This document shows, in pieces, positions 9,448-19,589 of a DNA stretch of 64,000 bases (within the stretch, counting starts at the first letter, position 1; every line of letters begins with the position of its first letter). Both the position numbers and the translations under genes were made by a program. Location: positions 52,340 through 116,339 of the forward strand of contig JARLGX010000026.1 of NCBI GenBank assembly GCA_031292575.1. Reading direction: 5' to 3'. This DNA is from Paludibacter sp. Lineage in GTDB: Bacteria; Bacteroidota; Bacteroidia; Bacteroidales; Paludibacteraceae. A model generated the notes under the pieces. It was not told the origin of the DNA. It did not search any database and saw only the letters and a list, made by a program, of their open reading frames with translations.

Positions 9448-11934
9448 TTAGTTCAATTTTACTGTTTTCTTAAGTTTAATATCTTTAGAAGAACCGCCAA
9501 CCAATATATCAAAATATCCTGCATCAAAACCAAAACTTTTGATTTTTTCTTTGTAGTAAGAGAATGAAGATTCGTCAAGCTTAATAGTTACACTTTTGGT
9601 TTCACCTTTTTTAAAGAAAACTTTAGAAAAGCCTTTCAACTCTTTCAATGGACGAACAACTGGACAAACCAAGTCGCTTATATAAAGCTGAGCAACTTCA
9701 GCACCATCTACATTACCAGTATTTTTTACATCAAAAGTAACGGTAGCAGTAACTTTGCCTTTTTGTTGTTGAACCGAAACCTTCAAATTGGAATAAGCAA
9801 AAGTGGTGTACGACAATCCAAAACCAAATGGGAACAAAGGTTCTACTTTCTTGGTATCGTAATAACGATAACCAACCATTAAGCCCTCTTTGTACTGAAC
9901 ATGTTTGTCGCCATCTGCGTCGTAATAGTTATTAAAAGTAGGATTGTCCGACCATTTTTTCTCAAAACTTACCGGTAGTTTGCCACTAGGATTTATTTTC
10001 CCTAAAAGAATTTCGGCAAGAGCTGTTCCTCCTTCTTGTCCTGGATAAAATGCATGAATCAAACCTTTCACTGAAGGTAACCATTTCTCCATGTATACAT
10101 TTCCGCCGGCATTTAGGACAACAATCGTATTAGGGTTGGCTTTTGTAACTAATTTAATCAGACTGTCCTGAACTTCGGGAAGTTCAAATGGTCTGTTAGC
10201 TCCTTCGTGTTCAATTTGCTGGTTGAAACCTACACATACGACTGCAACATCAGCTTCGGATGCCATCTTAATTGCTTCATTGAAGTTTTCGTCTTTCGGT
10301 TCATACCATGCAAAAACAATTGCCGCATCTCCGGTACCCTGATAATATTCAAGTTTGATATCATACTCTTTGCCTGCTTCCAATTGTAACATTGCATTTC
10401 TTTCGATAAATCCATGATCGCTCCAATAGTCAATTACAATTTTGTTGTTTACCCACAACCGATACCCATCATCTCCTTTAACCGTGAATTTGTAATTTGA
10501 TGTATGTGATGGACGAATAACGCCTGTCCAGCGTACAGAAAAATTATTCTGTCCAATTCCTTCAACACCGGGAGTTTGAACCCATTCATTGTTTACAACC
10601 TTGTCAACCCGTATGCCTTTCGGAGTACCGGACAAATCTCTGTTATCATAATACTCGGCCTTCAGGCCAATAGTAGTGGAACCCGGACTTGAATAAAAAA
10701 CAGACTTCGTCGAAAGGTAGTTAAGGCTTGGTATACCCATGGTGTAATTCACCTCCATGTTTTTTGCAAGTTGTTTAAAGCCTTCTAATGTACTTACAAA
10801 ATGGAATGGATCAGTTTGAGAACTTCCACCACCTGAAATATAGGTATCGGCGTTGGGACCAATAAATGCTACTTTTTTAATTTTCGAAATATTCAAAGGG
10901 AGAATATTATCTTGATTTTTTAGCAATACAATGCCACTTTCAGCTAATTTCAACGCCACTTTTGCACTATTCGGATCATCATTAGGAATAGATGCAATAG
11001 TTTGAGGGTGATCAAAAAAGCCAAAACGGAAACATATTCGTAGAATTCTGCTAACTTTATCATTTAGTGTTTCATTACTGATTTCCCCACTTGCTAATGC
11101 TGGTAAAATAGTTTCGGGTTTCATTCCCGAATTACCCGGCATTTCAAGATCAGTACCACCTTTAAATGCGGCAATTCCATTGTGAACACTACCCCAATCG
11201 GACATTAAAATGCCATCAAATCCCCATTGGCCTTTTAGTATTTCATTATTCAAATGGTTATTCTCTGAGGTATGCTCTCCATTCAGGAGGTTGTAGCTAT
11301 TCATAACTGCGCCAACCTTTCCTTTTTGTACAGCGGCTTTAAATGCAGGTAGGTATATCTCCTGCAAAGTACGTTCGTCAATATCTGAGCTAATATTATC
11401 CCTGTCGTATTCCTGATTGTTTGCACAAAAATGTTTAACTGTTGCGACCACACCCTGACTTTGAACGCCAAGAATATAACTAACCACTAAACTGGACGCT
11501 AGAAAAGGGTCTTCACCCATGTACTCAAAATTTCGGCCTGACATAGGTGCCCTAGCAATATTCACGCCTGGACCAAGAAGAAAATTCACACCTCTGGAAC
11601 GGCTATCTTTACCAAGGGCAACACCTAACTCGTTTACTAAATCTGTATCCCATGACGCTGCTGACAAAACACTGGCAGGGTAAGCTGTACTTTTCCCCCA
11701 TGTTCTGACCCCAACGGGACCATCGCTCATTTTAAAGGATGGAATACCTAAGCGGGCAATAGGATATGTATACATCCAGTTAACTCCATTGATGAAATTT
11801 ATTTTTTCTTCAAGCGTCATGCGTGAAACGAGATCTGATACCCGTGATTCAACGGGTGCTGTAGAATCTTTATATACTTGAGCATTTAAGGCAAATGTCA
11901 ATGAAAGAATAACGAGAAATAATAACTTTTTCAT
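9448..11934 (-). CDS. GH3 beta-glucosidase-like enzyme with PA14 insert
   Basis: An 828-residue protein with a signal peptide (LLFLVILSLTFALNAQ). The GH3 N-terminal TIM barrel holds the nucleophile Asp246 in GILMSDWGSVH and the KHF / GRNFEYMGEDP substrate-binding motifs. The second alpha/beta domain is interrupted by a PA14 domain at about residues 415-545 (GLKAEYYDNRDLSG, FSVRWTG, GDDGYRLWVN). A fibronectin III-like module closes the protein at about 740-815. PA14-bearing GH3 enzymes are usually beta-glucosidases or exo-beta-glycosidases; the insert shapes the active-site entrance. The gene stands alone between two IS630 remnants in opposite orientations, so it may have been moved as a unit or its neighbours lost. 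Confidence 0.92.
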   Translation of the reverse strand: MKKLLFLVILSLTFALNAQVYKDSTAPVESRVSDLVSRMTLEEKINFINGVNWMYTYPIARLGIPSFKMSDGPVGVRTWGKSTAYPASVLSAASWDTDLVNELGVALGKDSRSRGVNFLLGPGVNIARAPMSGRNFEYMGEDPFLASSLVVSYILGVQSQGVVATVKHFCANNQEYDRDNISSDIDERTLQEIYLPAFKAAVQKGKVGAVMNSYNLLNGEHTSENNHLNNEILKGQWGFDGILMSDWGSVHNGIAAFKGGTDLEMPGNSGMKPETILPALASGEISNETLNDKVSRILRICFRFGFFDHPQTIASIPNDDPNSAKVALKLAESGIVLLKNQDNILPLNISKIKKVAFIGPNADTYISGGGSSQTDPFHFVSTLEGFKQLAKNMEVNYTMGIPSLNYLSTKSVFYSSPGSTTIGLKAEYYDNRDLSGTPKGIRVDKVVNNEWVQTPGVEGIGQNNFSVRWTGVIRPSHTSNYKFTVKGDDGYRLWVNNKIVIDYWSDHGFIERNAMLQLEAGKEYDIKLEYYQGTGDAAIVFAWYEPKDENFNEAIKMASEADVAVVCVGFNQQIEHEGANRPFELPEVQDSLIKLVTKANPNTIVVLNAGGNVYMEKWLPSVKGLIHAFYPGQEGGTALAEILLGKINPSGKLPVSFEKKWSDNPTFNNYYDADGDKHVQYKEGLMVGYRYYDTKKVEPLFPFGFGLSYTTFAYSNLKVSVQQQKGKVTATVTFDVKNTGNVDGAEVAQLYISDLVCPVVRPLKELKGFSKVFFKKGETKSVTIKLDESSFSYYKEKIKSFGFDAGYFDILVGGSSKDIKLKKTVKLN

Positions 11935-12439
11935 TTTTATATACTTTTAAGTAAGTAATTGATATTTTTTATTGATATATTTATTAAAAACAGTTGAGTG
12001 AGTCGATTAAAATTTGTGTATTTAAACTATAATCAATTTATTATATATTTAATAAGACACATTATATTGACAGAAAGCGAACGAGTCAATTAGTACAATC
12101 TTATAAAAAAAGCACTAATTTTATTGAAAGAAGTCGGAGTTTTCAAATATTACTTTTCTGACAGAAAGAATTCAATGGCAGTAGTTTCAAGGATTACAAA
12201 TATAGACATATAAGCCATTATAAGGTTATTTAATGCTTAGGAGTTTGTCTCTGCAGAAAACAAAATGAGCACCTTATCAATAGCTTCCTGGCGAGATCCA
12301 AAAGTAAAGTTGGAAAAAGTCAGAGATAAGCTTTCTAAAATAGTTAAAAACATAAATTAAACTTAAATAAAATTCTCTATTGGCTTGATATTGAATATCA
12401 TATAAAATATTTCAAACAAGCTTTGCTAACTTTTTTAGA
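11935..12439. other. Intergenic stretch upstream of the GH3 gene
   Basis: Very AT-rich. I see no intact ORF. The right part from about 12290 has weak resemblance to the linker region of an IS630 transposase (DPKVKLEKVRDKL) and is probably an extension of the remnant that follows. The GH3 promoter must lie here or be lost; I see no strong TAnnTTTG element close to the start. Confidence 0.4.
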
Positions 12440-13068
12440 AGATGTTATGCTATAACCTTAAACGAGTTGGAGTTTTGATTAACACTTACTAAATGAAGAG
12501 CTATTTGAAAAACAACAATCAAAAAATTATTGATCTAATAGAATTACATAAACAAGGATATATAGATTTTTTTTCGACGAGAGTCACTTTGGGCTAACTC
12601 CAAATTTGCCTTCAGCATGGCAACATAGAGACAAACCCTTATTACCCCATATGCAGATCAAAGTCATTGAGAGTTTTAAAGTTTATGACACCTTGCTGCT
12701 AGCTATATTCGAAACCTATCACCAAACAATTAATTTTGATATTGCTATTGAATTCATTGATGATATTTGCCGATCAAATATCAAAACAAACAGTGGTTAT
12801 ACTCGAAAATGTACCGATACATAAAAGTAAAAAGTAAATTGTAAATTTTACTCGCTGGAGTGAACAGGATTTTTACATTTACATTCTTTCTCTATATTCA
12901 CCAGAGCTGAACAAAATTGAAATACTTTGGAAATTCATTAAATATCAATGGATTCCATTGGATGCTTATCGTAATTTTCAAAATCTCAAAGATCGACTGA
13001 TCGAAACATTATTTTTGTTGGTTAAAAACATATCAATAAATATTATTACCTACTTAGACAGCAACTAA
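12440..13068 (+). pseudogene. IS630-family transposase remnant, central and C-terminal part
   Basis: On the plus strand, fragments in different frames read KRVGVLIN and NEELFEKQQSKIIDLIELHKQGY (about 12455-12560), DESHFGLTPNLPSAWQHRD (about 12576-12640), then KVYDTLLLAIF, and finally LYSPELNKIEILWKF with a C-terminal tail ending at the TAA at 13066-13068. The last fragment carries the third catalytic residue of the DDE triad. Several frameshifts and stops separate the pieces. It is in opposite orientation to the remnant at 8520-9180 and preserves the part that the other lacks, though sequence differences (for example TPNLPSAW against TPNMPYP) show they are not halves of one copy. Confidence 0.7.
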
Positions 13069-13228
13069 TAATAAAATCATAAAGAATAAAACAATATGTT
13101 TATTTTCATGAGACTTTTTAATAGTGAATAAAATATTATTACCTTTTATCGATACTCAACAATGATTCGTTCTGTTATTATCTCATTTTACTATATTCTC
13201 TATAAACTATAAAACGTCCCCAAAAGGA

Positions 13229-14092
13229 TTAATAACGTAAAGTGGTCATATTCGTCACATGATTAGGATTTGTAATAGCGTAATGAGCAGCAGTTTGAGC
13301 TATTTTAGCCTCCTCTTTAGAAATACCTTTAGGATAAAATGAATTACCAATAACCAATCTTCCTGTCAACTTTTCATACCATGTACAAGCAGCTATGTAA
13401 CGTCCTAACTTATAGGACAAATGATAACCATCCCGATTTAAATTATCTCCAAAAGAACTTGTTCTGGCATTTTGGATAGCAGTTCCTGAGGGAATTATGA
13501 TATTAATACCTGTTTGCACTGACACTTTATTGTACGTATTAACAATTGAATCAAACATTTCTATTTGATTTTTGTGGTAATAATCATAATCTGAGTGAGT
13601 AGAATTAGCTGCATAAGCCCAGGTTCTATGAAGCGCATATTTTACATCTTTATTTGTTGCATTTCCCTTTACATACTGTAATAGATTAGTTATATATGGA
13701 AAGAATGTTTTATATCTCCCAGAATACTGACTGACCTGTTGAAATGTAATATAATCCCATTTTTCATCCTTAACAGCATAAAAAATCGACTTTTTATCGA
13801 GGACGGTAGTGTCACCATTAACAATTTTCCGATAGGAATATCCTTTGTTATTTGTTTTTGCATTATTCCAGTGTGTTTCTAAAGAACATCCTCCCCAGTA
13901 TAAGTTTGCAATAATAAGTTTAACACCATCAGCTTTAGCTAAATCATCAACATACGACTCCGCTGCATCTTCTGAGAAACTATTCCCGATAGCTAAAATT
14001 CTAATCGGATTCTGTCCATAAATACATGATATATACAAAAAAAACAAAAAGGAGACAGTTAACAAAAACGGTCTTAGTCCATATCTATTCAT
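13229..14092 (-). CDS. DUF4886 SGNH-hydrolase-like secreted protein
   Basis: A 287-residue protein with an N-terminal hydrophobic signal (LLTVSFLFFLYISCIYG). Block I of the SGNH fold is IRILAIGNSFSEDA near residue 31, and the C-terminal RDGYHLSYKLGRY supplies the Asp-x-x-His pair. The YITFQQVSQYSG stretch is typical of the DUF4886 group. Such proteins are presumed carbohydrate esterases or related hydrolases in Bacteroidota glycan loci; no activity can be read directly. It lies downstream of the GH38 gene but is separated from it by a strong hairpin, and follows an IS630 remnant on the other side. Confidence 0.75.
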   Translation of the reverse strand: MNRYGLRPFLLTVSFLFFLYISCIYGQNPIRILAIGNSFSEDAAESYVDDLAKADGVKLIIANLYWGGCSLETHWNNAKTNNKGYSYRKIVNGDTTVLDKKSIFYAVKDEKWDYITFQQVSQYSGRYKTFFPYITNLLQYVKGNATNKDVKYALHRTWAYAANSTHSDYDYYHKNQIEMFDSIVNTYNKVSVQTGINIIIPSGTAIQNARTSSFGDNLNRDGYHLSYKLGRYIAACTWYEKLTGRLVIGNSFYPKGISKEEAKIAQTAAHYAITNPNHVTNMTTLRY

Positions 14093-14190
14093 AGCTTAAT
14101 ATGTTAAATTTAAATTACGTTAGTGCACAAAATTTTATCACTTAAATATAAAAGACTTATCTACTTGGAAATTCTTATAACAGAAACAAA

Positions 14191-14234
14191 TTGGTTGTGT
14201 TAATCAAACTTGTCCGTTCGTTTAACACAACCAA
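14191..14234 (-). terminator. Hairpin terminator after the GH38 gene
   Basis: A perfect 13-bp inverted repeat, TTGGTTGTGTTAA at 14191-14203 and TTAACACAACCAA at 14222-14234, begins 7 bp beyond the GH38 stop codon. On the minus strand it is followed by TTTGTTT. It probably ends the transcript running from the GH76/GH92 genes through GH38. Confidence 0.7.
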
Positions 14235-14240
14235 CTCTTT

Positions 14241-17200
14241 TTATTTTTCAGCTCTCAATTTAAAATCAGGATTTCCCAGAAAGTTATCATACAAAGGTTG
14301 TAACGGAGTAATATCGTCGGAGGTTGGTTTTGCAACTGTTATTGCCAATATCTTGATTTTCTTGTTATCGGGCAAAGTCAGAGTTTTTGCACCTGCCGGA
14401 ATTGCAATCTCGTATTTATACAAATAGCAGTATTGATAAGCTTCATTTCGGGAAGGATATCCATTGTGAACATGGGACGCAAACCAGGCAATGTCATCTG
14501 TTTTGGCAAAAGGGTTTTCCATTTCTACTACTGTATTTTGGTCGCGGCTTAAAATTCGATTATAAAACTGTCCTATTTTACCAGTCCATTGTTGGATATT
14601 CAGCGATTTTGTTTGCCCATCAATAGTAAAATCAGCCTGAGTATCTTCGTTTGCCGCAGCCAACAAATAAAGCTTTGTGTAATCTCCCTGAGGCAGACTG
14701 ATTGTTTGTCCGGCACAAGCAACCGCATTATTTTCACCATCAGTTTTGTGATTTATTGAAAAACGGATATCTTCACTTTCAATCACATCGGGAAGTAATT
14801 CTGCCGGTAGCGATTGGTCGTCAGCAAAGTTTCCATCATCCCTGTTATCATCAAAACTGATTACATCCGTATTGTAAGGAATTTCTATATTTGCCTGATT
14901 TATGGTCTTTTGAGTAGTTATTGGAGATTTAAGCTTTACAGCAAAACTCCGAATGGTATAATGACTCAAATCAAACTGAAGAGCGTCATGTTTTGTGTCA
15001 GCAGAACCTATTCTTTTTTCCTGCCCGTTTACTTCATAAGCATCTATTATTTCAGTCGGAAACGTAAGTTTTATATTTTTCAAATCTTTACCTGAAAGTT
15101 CATTTACACGAATCAAATAATAATCACCTTGCTCCATCTTTTTGAATGCCATCAAACCTACCTGAGGATTATTAATCGAAAGCATGGAGAAGGATTGACC
15201 TAATTCACCAGAATGTTTTGGAGCTTCAAAAGCCATAAGCGGTTGATTGAAAAACTTCGCCTGCCAGGGTGATTCGGCCATGCTCCAATTCCCTTTGTGA
15301 CCATATACTGCATACTTGAAATCATGAATTCCCCAGTCCTGCGTGCTTTGGTAAATAAAAGAACTGTTGAATGCAGTAGCTTTTGGTGTGTATAAAAGCG
15401 TTAATCGCAAGGTATTATTGTCCGGTTTATCGGATCCGTATTTACAATCTTCGAGAATAGAAACTCCATATTTTCCTGAATTATCAGTCAAATCGAACCA
15501 TTCTTTTGATGGCACTTCAAATTTCTTTTCGTTGTTATTCCCACGTGAAATTGTTCCTACACCTAAATTATACGTTGCATTTTCATTCGAAACAGTCAAT
15601 GGGAAAGAAGCTTTCAGACTCACTTCGCGCGATTGCCAGTCAATTTTATTCGTTACTTCCAATCGTTTTCCTGCTTCTCCTGCCGAAAGGCTAAAAAGCT
15701 GTGTGATTTCAGAGTTTTGACCTTTTCTTTCAACTTGAAGAGTCACACGAACAGGACCATTTTCGACAACCGTCAGGACTGCATCTTTATCCATAAAATC
15801 GAATGGAGGTTTTTTTCTGTCTTTCCAATCCATATTCCAGGCTGGCCATTCATTCGGTTGTTCACGCTGAAATTCCAATCGAGCGGGTTTCGATAAAATC
15901 TCTTTCGACGCTTTTTTATCCCAAATACTCAGCATATCACCGTTGTCAGCAAATTTTACTTTGTAGTATTCATTTTCTAAAGAACGATCGGTTGCTGTAA
16001 GTTTAGTCGGAAATTTTGCATCATTGACTTGACGCACATCGTAAACCGAGAACCCGGAAGATGGTACTTGCGCCAGAAAGACAATAGTCACCATTGTTCC
16101 TTTTTTGGTAATAATTTGCGAAGGTGTTTCTTTCCCGTTTTTATCGAAAACAGCAACTGTTGTTGGTTCTGTATCAAAATTTAAACTGGCTGTTACTACA
16201 TCTTCCCTTGATTTTGCAACCGGATTATATACAACTATGGCTTTGCCCTGAACCTGTGTATTGAGTTTGGAAGAAACGCCACTAACACCATGTTTTAAAG
16301 CTTCGGCAAATCCATTGGCAGCAATAAATTCATCGTTCCAGGCGTACACATAAGCTATTGGAATGGCAGTTCCTGGTAAAATATCGTGAAACTGGCTTCC
16401 CAAAACCAAATTCCATGCGTTATTGAGTTTGTTTTGTGGATAGTTTGATCCCATTGTCCAATTAGACATGACTGATGCTTCTTCTGCAGACTGCGCCAAC
16501 AATTCATTTTTGCGGTTCATACGCTTCATAAAAGCTTGTGAGGTCATGGAACCTGCACTATGTTCAATCAATAGTAAATCGCCGGAATACACCGGAAGTT
16601 TTTTTCGTATTTCGGGAGTTATATCTTTGTACATTTGGTCTGAAGAAGTGAGCAATACTCTAAAATTACTGTCACTGTTTCTCAAACTGCCTTCTGCACG
16701 TTTGACGTCATTTTCACGTGGAGCGCCGCCCTGATCACCAACACCGTAATAGCGGTAATCAAACGCATAGCCTGTTTTTTTCTGATCAGCATTGATCCTT
16801 TCTATCCATTTTGGGTCTTTATCAAGCCGGCTTTCAATATGACCATTATAACTGGTCGCATTTAGTGCTGCAATCACACCTTTTCCATCTGGTCCGTTCC
16901 AAACCCCAACGTTAAAAGGGATACCCACAGCTGAACGCCAAGTTAGTTTCTGGGTAGAAAAACCCAGCAAGCCGCAATGATTGAAAACTGTAGGCAAATT
17001 GCACAAGAACCCAAAGCAATCGGGCAGCATATAATCAAAACTCTCTTTACCAAATTCCTTTTTGAAAAAATCATTTCCATAAAGAATCTGACGAATCAGC
17101 GATTCGGATGATGTGATATTCACTTCGCCCTCGTCAACAGAAGAACCTGACACACACCAACGTCCCTTTTTCACGTATTCCTGAACCTTTTTGTATAATT

Positions 17201-17489
17201 CGGGATAATATTCTTTCATCATTTGGTATCGCCGCGAACCAGTGAAATTGAAAATGTAATCGGGATATTTCTCAAAGAGGTAGAAATTCTCGGTCATGAT
17301 TTTTAAAATGTGTTCATTGATAGTGGTTGGGTAATCCCAGTTCCACTCCGTGTCAAGATGTGCATAACCCACAGTGTAAAGCAGGCGATCTTTTGTTATA
17401 TCATATTTTTCTCGCTGTTGCATGGGCTGTGCGTTGGAAAACTGAAAAGACAGCAGGCCTAACAGTAATAATAAAATTAATTTCTTCAT
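14241..17489 (-). CDS. GH38 alpha-mannosidase
   Basis: A 1082-residue secreted enzyme; the signal peptide ends near Ala-Gln at residue 21. The GH38 zinc-binding motif AHLDTEW gives His44 and Asp46, and the proposed nucleophile is Asp157 in LPDCFGF. Another metal-site motif is GSQFHDILPGT near residue 370. After the catalytic and three-helix domains come the long beta-sandwich domains usual for the family. GH38 enzymes are retaining, zinc-dependent exo-alpha-mannosidases acting on alpha-1,2/1,3/1,6 linkages. It is 67 bp downstream of the GH97 gene and is the last gene before a strong hairpin. Confidence 0.93.
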   Translation of the reverse strand: MKKLILLLLLGLLSFQFSNAQPMQQREKYDITKDRLLYTVGYAHLDTEWNWDYPTTINEHILKIMTENFYLFEKYPDYIFNFTGSRRYQMMKEYYPELYKKVQEYVKKGRWCVSGSSVDEGEVNITSSESLIRQILYGNDFFKKEFGKESFDYMLPDCFGFLCNLPTVFNHCGLLGFSTQKLTWRSAVGIPFNVGVWNGPDGKGVIAALNATSYNGHIESRLDKDPKWIERINADQKKTGYAFDYRYYGVGDQGGAPRENDVKRAEGSLRNSDSNFRVLLTSSDQMYKDITPEIRKKLPVYSGDLLLIEHSAGSMTSQAFMKRMNRKNELLAQSAEEASVMSNWTMGSNYPQNKLNNAWNLVLGSQFHDILPGTAIPIAYVYAWNDEFIAANGFAEALKHGVSGVSSKLNTQVQGKAIVVYNPVAKSREDVVTASLNFDTEPTTVAVFDKNGKETPSQIITKKGTMVTIVFLAQVPSSGFSVYDVRQVNDAKFPTKLTATDRSLENEYYKVKFADNGDMLSIWDKKASKEILSKPARLEFQREQPNEWPAWNMDWKDRKKPPFDFMDKDAVLTVVENGPVRVTLQVERKGQNSEITQLFSLSAGEAGKRLEVTNKIDWQSREVSLKASFPLTVSNENATYNLGVGTISRGNNNEKKFEVPSKEWFDLTDNSGKYGVSILEDCKYGSDKPDNNTLRLTLLYTPKATAFNSSFIYQSTQDWGIHDFKYAVYGHKGNWSMAESPWQAKFFNQPLMAFEAPKHSGELGQSFSMLSINNPQVGLMAFKKMEQGDYYLIRVNELSGKDLKNIKLTFPTEIIDAYEVNGQEKRIGSADTKHDALQFDLSHYTIRSFAVKLKSPITTQKTINQANIEIPYNTDVISFDDNRDDGNFADDQSLPAELLPDVIESEDIRFSINHKTDGENNAVACAGQTISLPQGDYTKLYLLAAANEDTQADFTIDGQTKSLNIQQWTGKIGQFYNRILSRDQNTVVEMENPFAKTDDIAWFASHVHNGYPSRNEAYQYCYLYKYEIAIPAGAKTLTLPDNKKIKILAITVAKPTSDDITPLQPLYDNFLGNPDFKLRAEK

Positions 17490-17556
17490 ATCTATTTTGT
17501 TTTAAAATTTTAAAGAATATAAATCAATACGTATTTTTGGTCTATTTAATTTATAC

Positions 17557-19518
17557 CTACTGTAGCGAACCTGACCAACCGCCATTACGTTCCATTTTGA
17601 TGGTCAACTTGGTGTTACTATTTACAGTGGTTGTTTTCTTTTTATAATCTAGTGCTTGACGGTCAGCATTGATTCCGTCTTCGAATGATGTAAGTGTAAA
17701 TTCTTTTCCCTGGGGCAGAAAGTCAAAACTCAAATCAATCGTTCTACTTTTGTCATTGGTCATTCCACCTATAAACCACTTAGCACCTTTGCGTTTGGCA
17801 ACAACTACAGCTTCGCCAACTTTAGCATACAGCACTTTTGTTTCATCCCAGGTAACCGGTACACTTGTTATAAAATCGGTACATTCACGTTCACGGTAAT
17901 AAAGCGTTGGATTATCTGCCAACATTTGCAATCCACTTCCAAAAATGACATACATAGACAATTGATTTACCCTTGTGCCCACAGCTGCGTTGTTTGGACG
18001 TTTTGCACTATAAAATTCAGGTTGCATATTGATCATTGCACCTGGAGTGAAATCCATTGGGCCAACAGCATTACGGATAAATGGAAGAAAAACGCTATTA
18101 TCTGGTTTACAATTTCCACCTTGTTCTAATCCCAATACTCCTTCGAAAGAAAGCACATTTGGATAAGTAATATTGAGTCCGGCTGGTGAAAATGCACCAT
18201 GAAAATCAACAAACATTTTATATTTTGCTGCCTCTTTCGCAACACGTTCGTAGAAATTCACCATCCATTGGTCGCTACGATTCATGAAGTCAATTTTGAT
18301 TCCTGGAATTCCCCATTCGCTGTATTTTTTGAACAAATCAAAGTTGTTTTCAACTGTTAACCACGACAACCAAAGTATTAGTTTTACATTTTTATCTTTT
18401 GCATATTTTATCAATTCAGGCAAATTCAAATCTGGGTTAGCGTTAAACGGATCGCGTGTGGTTTTTGACCACCCTTCGTCAAGAATGATATATGGGATTC
18501 CAAATCTATACGCAAAGTCTATATAGTATTTATAGGTAGCGGTATTAATACCCGATTTAAAATCAACTCCATAAGGAGAAAAAGTACCGTTCCACCAATC
18601 CCAGCTTACCTGCCCCGGTTTTACCCAACTAACATCGCCCAATACATTCGGCTTTGATAATTTAGATACCATTTCATTTTCAACTAACTGTTTGTCCTCT
18701 TTGGTAATGACAAATAAGCGCCAGGGGAAACTACGTGTACCTGAAGTTTTAGCTATGTAATCGGCTTCTTTTGTTATTTTTAAGCTACGATCCCCATCTT
18801 CGCCAAATTCCAAAGGGTATTTAGGAAAAGCTGATATCATGCCATTATTACCTGTACTTTTAAGAAACATACATGGATAATCCAACAAGTCAGCTTCCGC
18901 GATAAGAATCTTGTATTGCTTATCAGTTTCAAGCAATACAGGTAAGGTTGTCATGCGATCAGTCTCTTTATAATCGGTCGTTTTTAAATGCGAATAAGGA
19001 TATTCATATGAACTAATGAATGATCCAGTTAAAGATAATTGTGCTAAATAGGTGGTTGGAAATTGAATATCAAAGCCCTCGTTGCGCACAATTACTTCTC
19101 CTCTTTTGCGAGTGATAAAACGATAAGCAACTCCATCATTATAAGCGCGAAACTCAACCGTAAAATCATTTTTAAAGTTGAGCAACAACACATTGCAATT
19201 ATTGCTAAATGTTGCGTTCTTAAAAGGGAATGTAGGCGTTATAGTTTCGTTGATTGTAGAAACTTTCTTACTTTTTAAATTTGGATTTATTCCCAAGGAT
19301 TCGTTTTGAAGGTCCAACTGTAACGAGCAGTTTTTCAAAAGTTCATCCAGCCCGTAAAATATGTTATAAGAAATCTTATCTTTCAGATATACAAATACTT
19401 TTATCTCTCCATTTGGCGATTTAAGTTCTAGTTGTGCTGCAAAAGCATTACCGGAACAAAAAAGAAAAAGTGCAACAATGATCAACGACCATCGTTGTTT
19501 CGTAATTATGTATTTCAT
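17557..19518 (-). CDS. GH97 alpha-glycosidase, probably of the retaining (alpha-galactosidase) type
   Basis: A 653-residue protein with signal peptide. The N-terminal beta-sandwich (ELKSPNGEIKVFV) is followed by the GH97 TIM barrel (WDWWNGTFSPYG, YIILDEGWS). In the motif GIKIDFMNRSD, Asp410 occupies the place of the nucleophile in retaining GH97 enzymes, and Glu459 in LSFEGVLG is a candidate acid/base. In inverting SusB-type alpha-glucosidases the nucleophile Asp is missing, so an alpha-galactosidase-like mechanism is favoured; this is inference from family knowledge. It lies between the MFS transporter and GH38 genes with short spacers (71 and 67 bp), suggesting one operon. Confidence 0.88.
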   Translation of the reverse strand: MKYIITKQRWSLIIVALFLFCSGNAFAAQLELKSPNGEIKVFVYLKDKISYNIFYGLDELLKNCSLQLDLQNESLGINPNLKSKKVSTINETITPTFPFKNATFSNNCNVLLLNFKNDFTVEFRAYNDGVAYRFITRKRGEVIVRNEGFDIQFPTTYLAQLSLTGSFISSYEYPYSHLKTTDYKETDRMTTLPVLLETDKQYKILIAEADLLDYPCMFLKSTGNNGMISAFPKYPLEFGEDGDRSLKITKEADYIAKTSGTRSFPWRLFVITKEDKQLVENEMVSKLSKPNVLGDVSWVKPGQVSWDWWNGTFSPYGVDFKSGINTATYKYYIDFAYRFGIPYIILDEGWSKTTRDPFNANPDLNLPELIKYAKDKNVKLILWLSWLTVENNFDLFKKYSEWGIPGIKIDFMNRSDQWMVNFYERVAKEAAKYKMFVDFHGAFSPAGLNITYPNVLSFEGVLGLEQGGNCKPDNSVFLPFIRNAVGPMDFTPGAMINMQPEFYSAKRPNNAAVGTRVNQLSMYVIFGSGLQMLADNPTLYYRERECTDFITSVPVTWDETKVLYAKVGEAVVVAKRKGAKWFIGGMTNDKSRTIDLSFDFLPQGKEFTLTSFEDGINADRQALDYKKKTTTVNSNTKLTIKMERNGGWSGSLQ

Positions 19519-19589
19519 TTTTAATCCTTTTATTTAAAGTGCTCTTTTTGCATTAGAGAAAAAATATTTGTAGATTTAAAATGTTATGA

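Noticed and set aside
12606..12824. 72-codon independent small protein
   Set aside because: Its residues align with the middle of an IS630 transposase (IDDICRSN etc. follow the DESHFGL fragment in another frame), so it is part of a remnant.
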